A program made the position numbers and the translations under genes. 23,329 nt of DNA, taken from the NCBI GenBank assembly GCA_937995495.1, contig CALKKA010000039.1, forward strand, positions 1 to 23,329. The letters are read 5' to 3'. This document shows, piece by piece, positions 1 to 9,300 of this stretch. The notes beneath the pieces are model-generated. The model saw only the letters and a program-made list of their open reading frames with translations, had not been told where the DNA came from and ran no database searches. The stretch comes from an uncultured Phycisphaerae bacterium (GTDB taxonomy: Bacteria > Planctomycetota > Phycisphaerae > Sedimentisphaerales > Anaerohalosphaeraceae). Positions within the stretch are counted from its first letter, which is position 1; each line of letters begins with the position of its first letter.

Positions 1-2
1 TG

Positions 3-965
3 GAAGACCCGGATCACTATGTTTGGGGCTGTTCGCCAATCTACGGACCGGACGGCAGGATCCATGTCTTTTATTCCAAGTGGCCCAATGCCGCCGGATT
101 CGGAGGTTGGCTTAACTGCTGTGTGATTGGCCATGCCGTAGCAGACACACCCGAAGGTCCCTATGAAATCCTGGACAATGCCCTCGAAGGCAGGGGCGGC
201 GATGGGTGGGATTCGATGACAAACCACAACCCCACGATCCACAAAGTCGGCGACACGTATGCACTGTTCTATCTGGGCAACTGCGACGGAACCGTTTACA
301 CCAAACGCGTGGGCGTTGCGGTCTCCGATTCTCTTGACGGGCCCTGGAAAAAATCGGAGGCCCCGATTGTCTTGCCCTCCGAAAACCGCAATGCCTGGGA
401 CAGCATCTGCACGACCAATCCGGCATTCCTGCAGCATCCCAACGGCCAGTACTGGCTGTACTATAAAGGCTGGAACGTCAACGACTGGGAATATGATTTA
501 CAAATCCGTGCCCAAAACCCCAACCCTGCCGATGAAATACTGCACACCAACCGTGCTTATGGACTTGCGGTTGCCGAAAACATTGAAGGGCCTTATATCA
601 AGTGTGACAAAAACCCGGTAATTAATGTTCGCACATACGGCGCAGGGATGCAGTGTGAGGATGGATACATTTATATTGACAACGGCAAATTCAAAATGAT
701 CATGCGCGACATGGGCTTTTACAATCACGAATATGGATTGATGTTTGAGTCTGATGATGGAATTCGCTGGAGTGATCCGGTTATTTCATTTTATCATTCT
801 CACGAATATTTCAAAGAGCTTCCAAAAGGTTTAGATCGTGAGGGGCGTTTTGAGCGGCCTCAACTATTAATGAAGGACGGAAACCCGAGATATCTGTTTT
901 GTGCGATTGTCGGCGGTCAATATATGACTTCTTCGGGCATCGTCCTGAAGATCAACGATTTTTAA
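3..965 (+). CDS. Five-bladed beta-propeller glycoside hydrolase (GH43/GH117-like), 5'-truncated
   Basis: The reading frame is already open at base 3, so the N-terminus, any signal peptide and the true start lie outside the window; the GTG at 123 is an internal valine. The 320 visible residues have the repeating blade pattern of clan GH-F/GH117-type propellers: VWGCSPIYGPDG..HVFYSKW, then NHNPTIHKVGDTYALFYLG, TNPAFLQHPNGQYWLYYKG, YGLAVAENIEGPYI, and a closing blade with RFERPQLL...PRYLFCAI. Such enzymes cleave terminal residues of plant or algal polysaccharides by an inverting or anhydro-galactosidase-like mechanism. I see the fold signature but cannot assign the family or sugar. It ends 120 bases before a GH29 gene on the same strand, consistent with a role as an exo-acting enzyme in the same locus. 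It could also be a non-catalytic GH43-like protein. Confidence 0.65.
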   Translation, partial: EDPDHYVWGCSPIYGPDGRIHVFYSKWPNAAGFGGWLNCCVIGHAVADTPEGPYEILDNALEGRGGDGWDSMTNHNPTIHKVGDTYALFYLGNCDGTVYTKRVGVAVSDSLDGPWKKSEAPIVLPSENRNAWDSICTTNPAFLQHPNGQYWLYYKGWNVNDWEYDLQIRAQNPNPADEILHTNRAYGLAVAENIEGPYIKCDKNPVINVRTYGAGMQCEDGYIYIDNGKFKMIMRDMGFYNHEYGLMFESDDGIRWSDPVISFYHSHEYFKELPKGLDREGRFERPQLLMKDGNPRYLFCAIVGGQYMTSSGIVLKINDF

Positions 966-1085
966 TAGGTGTCTTTACGGAACGTTGAGGAAAACCGGGC
1001 ATGGAATTATGTTTTTTAACCGTTTAAATAAGAAATTTCAGTTAATATTATCAAAAAATAGGTTCCACAGCGCACAGGAGTATGC

Positions 1086-2606
1086 ATGAAAACTCAGTCT
1101 ATCCTATGCGTGATGCTTCTGATACTTTTCGGGGCATCAGCGTTATCAAAATCCGTTCCATTGGAATTTGAAGATGGAGGTGCATCGGACTATACGGACT
1201 CTCAGGCCGAAAAGACAGTTGTTCCGAGAATCGAAGAGCGTGATGGTAAAAAATATTATTATTGGCCTCAGTGGAACAAGTGGAAAAACAGAAAATTGAT
1301 TGTTGATATCGACAGGACCTCCCACCCGAATGCGCAATGGTGGCCGGAAGCGGGATTGGGATTGTTTATGCATTGGGGTATTGTCAGTGAATTTGAGCCC
1401 AATGGAGAAGCGTGGTCCGGCCGCTGGTCTGAAGACAAGGTCAAGAAAGGTTCGTTTTTTCCGCAAACTGAAATCTGGGCCGCGGCTAAAACATTTAATC
1501 CGACGAAATACGATCCAGAAAAATGGATGGCGGCGGCAAAAAAAGCAGGATTCAGATATGCAGTACTTACAACCAAGCATCATGACGGCTATGCCCTGTG
1601 GGATTCAGATACAGCCCTTCTGGGTGTTCGTCAATGCATTGATGGCCGCGACTTGGTGAAGCCTTTCGTTCAGGCCTGCCGCCATAACGACCTGAAAGTA
1701 GGCTTTTATTATTCCGGTCAGGATTGGTATTTTGAGCGAGAGTATATGAACTTCAGTGTGCAACCGGGGACAATCGTCAACTATAAAGGCGAATGTGTCG
1801 ATTCGCTGCCGAAAAGACCGTCAGGCTTTTCCGCGGTCTATCAGGAGTATAATGAAGCTCAGGTGAAAGAACTGATCGATGCATTTGATCCGGATCTTTG
1901 GTGGGGGGACTCCGGTCATGGGATGAATGTTGAGAAGATCCGAAAAATGCGTCCGGGCATTGTATGCAACAATCGCGATGCGGGCAGCGGTGACCATGCG
2001 ACGGCCGAAGGATTTGGGATGGCAAAACCGGAATATATCAAACCGGTTGTCGCAAATGGCTGGTGGTGGGAAGTGGCCAGCATCATGACCGGTGGTTCGT
2101 GGCACTATGACAAATATCGTGGGGAAAAAGTCTACCCCTCCGATAGTGTACTCATGCACCTGGCCCAGGCACGCTGCATGGGCGGTAATTTACTGGCCAA
2201 CATCGGCCCACGTCCGGACGGAACTTTTCAGAATGAAGCCTACCGTCTGTTTAACGATATGGCGGAGTGGATGAAGACAAATAAAGATTCTGTATTCGGC
2301 ATCAACGGCGGCGGTCCCTGGCCGGAAAAATGTAATGTTCCGATCACCTGCCGTGATCGTGTGTGGTACTTCCACGCCCTAACCAAGCATGCGACGGCGG
2401 AGAATCCCGTTGTATTGAAAGATGCTGCTAAACCTGTTTCGGTTACACTTATGCGAACGGGTGAGGTTCTCCCTTATGACTATAAAGAGGGTACATTGAA
2501 ACTGGTTGTACCGAAACAACTCAAGGCAGGAAAAGTCACCGATGTTATTGTCGTGAGATTTGGTGACGACTTCGACATAGAACCGTTTCTCTTCAAGCAC
2601 TGGTAA
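1086..2606 (+). CDS. GH29 alpha-L-fucosidase family enzyme, secreted
   Basis: This 506-residue protein starts at an ATG with AGGAG at 1076-1080, five bases upstream. Residues 1-22 form a Sec signal peptide (hydrophobic LCVMLLILFGASA core). The GH29 barrel shows FMHWG at 94-98, KHHDG at 164-168, FYYS at 207-210, and DPDLWWGDSG with D275 as the expected catalytic nucleophile; CNNR (294-297) and NLLANIGPRPDG follow as in the family. GH29 enzymes are retaining exo-alpha-L-fucosidases, and some members act on alpha-L-galactose in red-algal galactans. The approximately 75-residue segment between the signal peptide and the barrel and the TGGSWHYDKYRG stretch make it clearly different from the other GH29 at 20660, so the two probably cut different linkages. 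A weak promoter-like pair, TTGAGG (985-990) and TATGTT (1008-1013), lies upstream. Confidence 0.88.
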   Translation: MKTQSILCVMLLILFGASALSKSVPLEFEDGGASDYTDSQAEKTVVPRIEERDGKKYYYWPQWNKWKNRKLIVDIDRTSHPNAQWWPEAGLGLFMHWGIVSEFEPNGEAWSGRWSEDKVKKGSFFPQTEIWAAAKTFNPTKYDPEKWMAAAKKAGFRYAVLTTKHHDGYALWDSDTALLGVRQCIDGRDLVKPFVQACRHNDLKVGFYYSGQDWYFEREYMNFSVQPGTIVNYKGECVDSLPKRPSGFSAVYQEYNEAQVKELIDAFDPDLWWGDSGHGMNVEKIRKMRPGIVCNNRDAGSGDHATAEGFGMAKPEYIKPVVANGWWWEVASIMTGGSWHYDKYRGEKVYPSDSVLMHLAQARCMGGNLLANIGPRPDGTFQNEAYRLFNDMAEWMKTNKDSVFGINGGGPWPEKCNVPITCRDRVWYFHALTKHATAENPVVLKDAAKPVSVTLMRTGEVLPYDYKEGTLKLVVPKQLKAGKVTDVIVVRFGDDFDIEPFLFKHW

Positions 2607-2739
2607 CAGAAGGCGGAGTTAAAACATTGAGTTTCAAAAAAAAATATTTTGAACTTGGACGAGTGCTTATTCAAAATGGTATTGGATCATTCGTTTCACA
2701 TACAGTAGTTTTGCCAGTTATCTTATTTTGAGATGAATA

Positions 2740-4155
2740 ATGAAAAAAGAAAAAATTTCATCGGGGATGTGTTTTCTCTGGTTGACTGTCATGATGATTG
2801 TGTTTGGAACTGTTTTCGGTGCACCGCCGGAGCAACCTAACATTATTGTCATTTTAGCCGACGATCTGGGCTATCAGGATGTCAGTTTTAATGGGTGCAA
2901 GGACTTCTCCACACCGCGTATTGATCAGTTCGCCAAAGAGGGCGTGCGTTTTGCACATGGATACGTGACGCATTCTTTTTGTGCGCCTACGCGAGCCGGC
3001 TTAATGGCCGGCCGCTATCAGCAGCGTTTTGGATTTGAAGTCAATCCGCCCTACGACCTTCATAATACACACACCGGACTTCCAACGTCTGAAGTGACAA
3101 TTGCGAAGCGGCTGAAAAAAGTCGGATATCGCACCGGAATGGTGGGCAAGTGGCATCTGGGGGCCAGCCATATCCATCACCCCAATAACCGGGGCTTCGA
3201 TTTCTTTTTTGGCTTTCTCGGAGGCGGGCACGATTATTTTAACGTGGACGTATCCAAACCGGCTCATGAGGGGTATCTGCAACCGCTTATGCATAATACG
3301 CAGCCGGCGACTGTGAAAGGTTACCTGACGGATCAGTTAACCGATGAGGCCATCGGTTTCATTGATCGCAATAAGGAACGGCCCTTTTTCCTGTATGTTG
3401 CTTACAATGCGCCCCACACCCCTTTACAGGCTCCGAAAGAGACCATTGATAAACTAAGTCATATTCAAGACGATCAACGCCGCGTTTATGCCGCCATGGT
3501 GGTTGAAATGGATGAATGCATCGGTCGTATTACGGATACGCTCAAGCAATATAAACTGCGCGAACGAACGCTTGTGTTCTTTCTCAGTGACAATGGCGGC
3601 CCATTGAACAGGGATGAGCCACAAAAAAGTTTTACCTCCAATGATCCGCTGCGAGGCGGCAAAGGCGACCTGTACGAAGGCGGTATCCATGTCCCCTTTG
3701 TTGCCTGTTGGCCGAACACATTGCCAGCGGGTAAGGTGTATGACCCTCCAATCAATTCCCTGGATATTACACGCATCAGTGCAGCCTTGGCAGGGGCCGA
3801 TGAGACCGGCCTGGAAGGTGTTGATCTGATACCCTTTTTAACTGGAAAGCAGCAGGGACCCCCGCATGATTATCTCTACTTCCGGCGAAGAAACGGCGTT
3901 GTCTGGAGCCTAGTTTCAAGTGATATGACCAAGCTGATTAAACCCATATGGTCGGATAAACATACCGAATATTACCATTTAGCAGATGATGTGTCGGAAC
4001 AAAATGATCTGATAACAAAACATCCCGAAGAGGCGGCGATCTTAAAAAAAGTCTGGGATCAATGGAATCAGGATAATATCCCCTTTAGTTTTTCCAACTA
4101 TGAACCCTATCACAAACAGTTGGAAGAATTCTACAAGACGATGCCGAAAAAGTAA
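2740..4155 (+). CDS. S1-family sulfatase, secreted
   Basis: This 471-residue protein has an N-terminal signal peptide (residues 1-28, core CFLWLTVMMIVFGTVFG). Sulfatase hallmarks are in order: metal-binding ILADDLGY (38-45), the formylglycine motif CAPTR with C81 and R85, GKWHLG (136-141), NAPHTP (223-228) and LSDNGG (282-287). C81 must be oxidised to formylglycine for activity; no sulfatase-modifying enzyme is in this window. The family hydrolyses sulfate esters on carbohydrates, here presumably algal polysaccharide. The motif reads CAPTRAGLMAG rather than the textbook ending in TG or SG, a variant that does not remove a catalytic residue. No strong ribosome binding site precedes the ATG (only weak GAG near 2729). 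It follows the GH29 gene by 133 bases and precedes a second sulfatase directly. The S1 subfamily was not determined. Confidence 0.9.
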   Translation: MKKEKISSGMCFLWLTVMMIVFGTVFGAPPEQPNIIVILADDLGYQDVSFNGCKDFSTPRIDQFAKEGVRFAHGYVTHSFCAPTRAGLMAGRYQQRFGFEVNPPYDLHNTHTGLPTSEVTIAKRLKKVGYRTGMVGKWHLGASHIHHPNNRGFDFFFGFLGGGHDYFNVDVSKPAHEGYLQPLMHNTQPATVKGYLTDQLTDEAIGFIDRNKERPFFLYVAYNAPHTPLQAPKETIDKLSHIQDDQRRVYAAMVVEMDECIGRITDTLKQYKLRERTLVFFLSDNGGPLNRDEPQKSFTSNDPLRGGKGDLYEGGIHVPFVACWPNTLPAGKVYDPPINSLDITRISAALAGADETGLEGVDLIPFLTGKQQGPPHDYLYFRRRNGVVWSLVSSDMTKLIKPIWSDKHTEYYHLADDVSEQNDLITKHPEEAAILKKVWDQWNQDNIPFSFSNYEPYHKQLEEFYKTMPKK

Positions 4156-4203
4156 TAGTGTATGGATCAAAATCGAAAGACCAACCGAATGGGGACTCGC
4201 AAA

Positions 4204-5907
4204 ATGAACAGAAGAAGTTATCGAAAGGCAATCGGAGTCATTGCAATTGTTCTCTCTTTGATGGGATGTAATCCACGATCAAAACAAACAACCGTTCCGG
4301 CGGAACGTCCCAATATCATTTTCATTCTGACCGATGACCAGCGGGCCGATACGCTCGGATGTATGGGAAACCCGGTCATTCAAACCCCCCATATTGACCA
4401 ATTGGCAGAGGAGGGGGTGCTTTTTGAAAATGCTTCGATCACCAGCGCTATTTGCACGCCAAGCCGAATCTGCTATTTTCTGGGCCAGTATGAACGCAGA
4501 CACGGCGTTAATTTTAATTCCGGCACCGCTGTTTCTGAGACAGCGTGGAAGCAATCCTATCCGGTCATCCTGAGAGAAGCGGGGTATTTTACCGGCTATG
4601 TCGGAAAGAATCATGCGCCAATAGGAAACGATGGGTACAGCAGCGGCGTCATGGAAGAGAGCTTTGATTACTGGTATGCGTCACACGGTCATATTGGATT
4701 CTATCCTAAAAAAGAGTGTCAGGAACAAACGAAGATTTTTGATAATGCCCAAGCCGATACACAAATAGAGATCATTGACGAAGGCGTCATGAACTTTCTT
4801 GAAACGAATGAGGCGTTCATGGACGGCGCAGAGGATTTCCTGCGTGAACGTCCGGCCGATAAGCCGTTTTGCCTGTCCATATGCTTTAACCTGCCGCATG
4901 ACTACGGCGCGAGTCGAATGCAGCAACTCCCAAGTGATCCTGAGATATACAAGTCTCTGTATCGTGACCGAAAAGATGACATGACGTTAGGTGACCACTA
5001 TCGCGCAAAGGCTGAAATTGAAAAACCTAAATTACCCCCTGCGGTGCTGCCGGTTCAATATCGTCAGCACGGCTATGATTATGTGGACGAGCCGGAGACG
5101 ATGCGTGAGAGAAAAATTCGAACGTATCAAGCGGTTACAGGCATCGATAAGCATGTGGGGAATCTTCGCCGCAAGTTGAAGGCGTTGGGGTTATCAGAGA
5201 ATACGATCATTATTTATGCTTCGGATCATGGGATCATGCAGGGGGAATTTGGGCTGGGCGGTAAAGCGCTGAATTATGAAAAATGCCTGCGTGTGCCCAT
5301 GATTGCCTATGATCCGCGAGCAACGGTATCGCCCTCGAAAAAACGGCGAAAAGAACTGGTCCAATCGATCGATATTGCGCCGACATTGCTTGATCTCGCC
5401 GGTGTTCCGGTCCCGCATACCATGCAGGGAAACTCAATGCTTCCACTCGTTCAGGGCAAACAAACACGGTGGAGACGTTATGCATTTGCTGAAAATCTCT
5501 GGTCGACTCGATTTGGCAATCCAAGGGTCGAAAGTGTCAGGAGCCAACGATGGAAATATATCCGTTATTTCGAAAATGATCAGTCGATCTATGAGAGGGA
5601 TCTGAGCGATTGGGTCGAAATGTATAAGGTTACCGATCCTGAGGCTCAACGTTATAAACAGTGGCTTGATGCTTCCATCAAAGGCGAGGCTCCTGTTTAT
5701 GAAGAGCTGTATGATCTGCAGAATGATCCGGATGAAACGGTCAACCTGGCGGATAATTCCAAATACAGGAAGATGCTAAACAGGATGAGAAGGGCCTGTC
5801 AGGACCAGGTGACAAGGGCCAGAGGACCTCAAGCCTCATCGCTACCAACCGTTGAACTGTCAAAGGAGCGTTTGGAGTACTACCGGAAATATTTGAAGCA
5901 GGATTAA
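4204..5907 (+). CDS. S1-family sulfatase, predicted lipoprotein
   Basis: I prefer the ATG at 4204 (567 residues) over the in-frame ATG at 4162. GGGGA at 4191-4195 sits eight bases ahead of it, and it opens directly into a short signal peptide, MNRRSYRKAIGVIAIVLSLMGC, ending in a lipobox (LMGC), so the protein is probably lipid-anchored. The ORF itself begins six bases after the previous stop, so the two sulfatases are co-transcribed. Motifs, numbered from 4204: ILTDDQRAD (metal site), CTPSR with C84 as formylglycine precursor, YVGKNHAPIG in place of the usual GKWHLG, FNLPHDYG, and IIYASDHGIMQGEFGLGGK. The ending LQNDPDETVNLADN is typical of S1 sulfatase C-termini. It is more distant from its neighbour than a simple tandem duplicate would be, so a different sulfate position or sugar is likely. 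The exact subfamily is unknown to me. Confidence 0.88.
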   Translation: MNRRSYRKAIGVIAIVLSLMGCNPRSKQTTVPAERPNIIFILTDDQRADTLGCMGNPVIQTPHIDQLAEEGVLFENASITSAICTPSRICYFLGQYERRHGVNFNSGTAVSETAWKQSYPVILREAGYFTGYVGKNHAPIGNDGYSSGVMEESFDYWYASHGHIGFYPKKECQEQTKIFDNAQADTQIEIIDEGVMNFLETNEAFMDGAEDFLRERPADKPFCLSICFNLPHDYGASRMQQLPSDPEIYKSLYRDRKDDMTLGDHYRAKAEIEKPKLPPAVLPVQYRQHGYDYVDEPETMRERKIRTYQAVTGIDKHVGNLRRKLKALGLSENTIIIYASDHGIMQGEFGLGGKALNYEKCLRVPMIAYDPRATVSPSKKRRKELVQSIDIAPTLLDLAGVPVPHTMQGNSMLPLVQGKQTRWRRYAFAENLWSTRFGNPRVESVRSQRWKYIRYFENDQSIYERDLSDWVEMYKVTDPEAQRYKQWLDASIKGEAPVYEELYDLQNDPDETVNLADNSKYRKMLNRMRRACQDQVTRARGPQASSLPTVELSKERLEYYRKYLKQD

Positions 5908-6352
5908 GAGGGGCTCTGGATACACAGTTCCTCATCCGTCATGACAGAGCCGAGATAGACCCTGACCTCAATGAGAAAAATGAAATAGAGGCCGTTGTTT
6001 AAGCATCAAAACCGGAGTCAATGATTAGATTCTTGGTTCATTTGCCGGGTTTGGCGTGTATAGAGGCTTGTTATCCGCGTATCGAGGTTGACTTGGGGGG
6101 TCATAAATTGCTATACTATGTTGTTACAGTGTTGGACGAATAAGTTGGTTTCGTGCGATGTCTGCTTGTGGGGTTTGGCGGTATTTGTGATGGATGACTT
6201 TATTCTTTGGGTACACAATATCTGCTTTGTTGGCACGATATGCCTTGGGGAATGAAATAACGGGCAAACATCATGAATTTCTTAGCGTAGATAGGATAAA
6301 ACAAGTGCGGGGTGTATTGTAGACCACCCATCAATTATGTTTGGGGCCGATT
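5908..6352. other. Intergenic region between the sulfatase block and the beta-helix gene
   Basis: This 445-base gap carries no credible gene. A 45-codon ORF (6118-6255) begins immediately at the end of the predicted -10 box and has an implausible composition. The gap holds one promoter candidate (6088-6117) and a perfect 10-base direct repeat, GGGTTTGGCG, at 6047-6056 and 6171-6180, on either side of that promoter. A pair of 7-base arms, GGCTCTG (5914-5920) and CAGAGCC (from about 5943), could form a long-loop hairpin just after the sulfatase stop, but there is no T-run, so I do not call it a terminator. Confidence 0.5.
6088..6117 (+). promoter_or_regulatory. Predicted sigma70-type promoter for the beta-helix gene
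   Basis: TTGACT (6088-6093) and TATACT (6112-6117) are separated by 18 bases; each box matches the consensus at five of six positions. Transcription would begin near 6124 and give a leader of about 230 nt before the ATG at 6353. The same TATACTATG string recurs at 9862-9870 ahead of the pseudopilin gene. This is a consensus match only; promoter usage in this phylum is poorly known. Confidence 0.5.
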
Positions 6353-9300
6353 ATGCGTTTGTGGAAAGTGTCACTGTTGCTGATGGTCATTGCCCTTGCA
6401 GGGGCATGCCTTGGAGGCGATATCTATGTGGCAAAAACCGGATTAGATACTAACCCCGGAACAGCCGCAAGTCCCTACCTGACGGTCAGCAAAGCAGCCA
6501 CGGTCGCGGTCGCTGGTGACGTGGTCTACATTGGCCAGGGGGTTTATGAAGAAACGCTCACGCCGGCTAACTCCGGCACTTCAGGTAATCCGATTATCTT
6601 CCAGTCCGAACCCGGCGACGAGGTAACGATTACGGCGATGCAGACTTTAAGCGGATGGACACTGGACGCCGGTTCCATTTATAAAACCACCGTCAACTGG
6701 GACCTGGGCCAGAAAAATTTTGTAATGAACGAAGGAACGCCATGTGATCTTGCCCGATGGCCCAATAATACCGACGGCGATCTCTGGACGCAAAATGCTC
6801 TGCGAAACACCGGCGGAAGTGACGGCAGTGTCATCACCGATGCGTATCTGGATTATGCCCCCGGCATCCCTGATCTTGCCTGGGAAGACGGCGGGTCCCT
6901 CTATTTCTATGGTGATTCACCCGGGGCCGGCTGGCTGACGTGGCGGAGGTTTATTACATCCAGTACAAGTACACGGGTGACTTTTGATCTGGAAACAGCC
7001 GCAGGTTCTGAGTGGATACGCACGGAGCATGCGCCGGCGGACTTGGGGGACTTTTGGCTCCAGGGCGTCAAAGGCGCATTGGACTTTCAGAACGAATGGT
7101 ATTTTGATGTGTCTGGGAACACCCTGTATATTCAGATCCCCGGTGGCGGGGCACCCGCCGATGGTCAGATCTCAATGAGAAAACGTGACAAGACCATCGA
7201 TTTAGGGTCAAAGAATTATATTGAGATCAGGAATCTGAAAGTCTATGGGGGCGAGATTGAAATATCCGGTTCCAATAATAAACTCTATGGCGTCACAAGT
7301 CTCTATGGAAACTGGCACCTTGGCGTGGCGACCGGTGGTAACGCAGGCAGCCAAAGCGTCTATCTGGCAGGCTCAAATAATACGGTTCAGAATTGTGAAA
7401 TCGGCTATGGTTCCGGCACAGGGATCTGGGATTTTGGCAGCAATAATCTGATAACGAATTCTTATATCCACGATTTTGATTATCTGGGCGACTATGATGC
7501 GGCTGTTATGGCCCGGTCATGGGCCGGCGGCAATGGTACCCGCTTGATCGGCAATACGATCACCCGGGCAGGTCGGGATGCCCTGCAGCTGGTTACAAAT
7601 AATTGTGAAATCGCCTACAATGATATTTCAGCTTGTGCTTTGATCGCGGATGACTGCGGCCTGTTCTATAATACCGATGGTCCCAGGAATACAGAGATCC
7701 ACCACAACTGGTTCCACGATGCCTATTCCAGCGGAACAAAAACCAAGGCCGCGGGGATCTATTTAGACAATGATTCAGAAGGTTTCAGTGTGCATCATAA
7801 CGTCGTATGGAACACTGAATGGACCAACATACAGATGAACCTGGACTGCAAGGACATTGATGTTTTCAATAACACTTTCTGGAACGGTTCCGCTGTGATG
7901 GGGGCCTGGCACGCACCGGGGACGTCTTTTACCAATGTTCGGGTGTGGAACAATCTGGGTGATAATGATAACTGGGAGCCTCAGTCCGATCTGCAGAATA
8001 ACCTGGCGATGTCAACCGATCCTTTTATTGACAGTGCCATTGGGGACTTCCGGTTGAATGCCGCAACGACGCCGATCGATTACGGAAGGATCATTACCGG
8101 CATTACGGATGGTTATGTGGGCACGGCCCCGGATGCAGGTGCCTATGAATATGGGGATGACGATTGGGTGGCCGGTGCCATCGGTCTTCCCTATGGTGGT
8201 TCGCCCCGAACCATCCCCGGCCGGATCGAAGCAGAGGCGTATAATCTTGGCAATCAGCGGGTTGCTTATTATGACACGACGGCCGGCAATGCGGGTGGCT
8301 TGTTCAGGACGGATGATGTGGATATCGAGGCTCGTGACGGCGGATACACGATTGGGTTTGTGACTGACGGCGAGTGGCTTTCATATACGGTCAATGCCGC
8401 ATCAGGGCTCTATGATTTAAGAGCGCGTGTCGCGTCGATTTACGCCAGTGAATCGTTCACGGTTTGGCTGGAGGGTGTCCAGGTCGCGACGGTCACTGTC
8501 CCCGACACGGGAGATTGGGCGACATTCCAGACGGTGACCGTTCCAGACATTACGATTCCCGATGCCAGCGACGCATTATTGCGTATTGAGTTCTCTTGCC
8601 CCAGCGGCGGTGTAAACCTGAACTGGATTGAGTTTGTCGACGAAACCGACCCCCCGACGCCGGATCCGGCAGAGTGGGCAAGCGCGCCGCAGACGGACGG
8701 CAGTACCCGGATCAGCATGACCGCTGCAACGGGCTCGGATATCAGTGAACCGGTTGAATATTATTTCGAAGAAACCAGCGGCAATCCCGGCGGCAGTGAC
8801 TCGGGCTGGCAGACCGGCCCCAGTTACACCGACAGCGACCTTGACCCTGACACCGAATATACCTATCGCGTGCAGATGCGGGACGCGTTAGGCAATATGA
8901 CGGGCTGGTCCGGTTCTGCATCAGCGACGACATTGCCCTATCTGGCATCCGATGGACCGTTCCTGGAGGTCGGGGGTGAAGTCTGTTTTGAAGCGGAGCA
9001 CTATGACGGCCTTGAGGCCCGCCTGGACGCCCCGGATACGTGGACCGAGGATACCGTAAAAAGCGGGGCGGTGGGGTCTTATATGTGGACGGCTGACGGC
9101 CAATTTACACCCAATTTTGGGGACTACTCCGATGCGACTCGACTGTTCTATGAGATTGATTTTACGACTTTGGGTAGTTACACGATTTATGTCCGTCGTT
9201 GGGCTACGGACACCAGTTCGGATACCGTATGGGCTGGTTTGGATGGTGTCGGTACCGGAGTGGTGGATAATGGCAAAGATTATGACCAGTGGATCTGGAA

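Noticed and set aside
2630..2655. AT-rich inverted repeat (AGTTTCAAAA with TTTTGAACT) between the GH29 and sulfatase genes
   Set aside because: The stem is A/T only apart from two pairs, has a bulge and no T-run, so it is too weak to call a terminator or to split the putative operon.
5914..5950. GGCTCTG...CAGAGCC arms after the lipoprotein sulfatase
   Set aside because: A 7-bp stem with a loop of more than 20 bases and no downstream T-run; not supported as a terminator.
6118..6255. 45-codon ORF in the long leader before the beta-helix gene
   Set aside because: Its ATG abuts the predicted -10 box and would lie upstream of the transcription start; there is no ribosome binding site, and the Cys/Trp-rich composition looks like noise.
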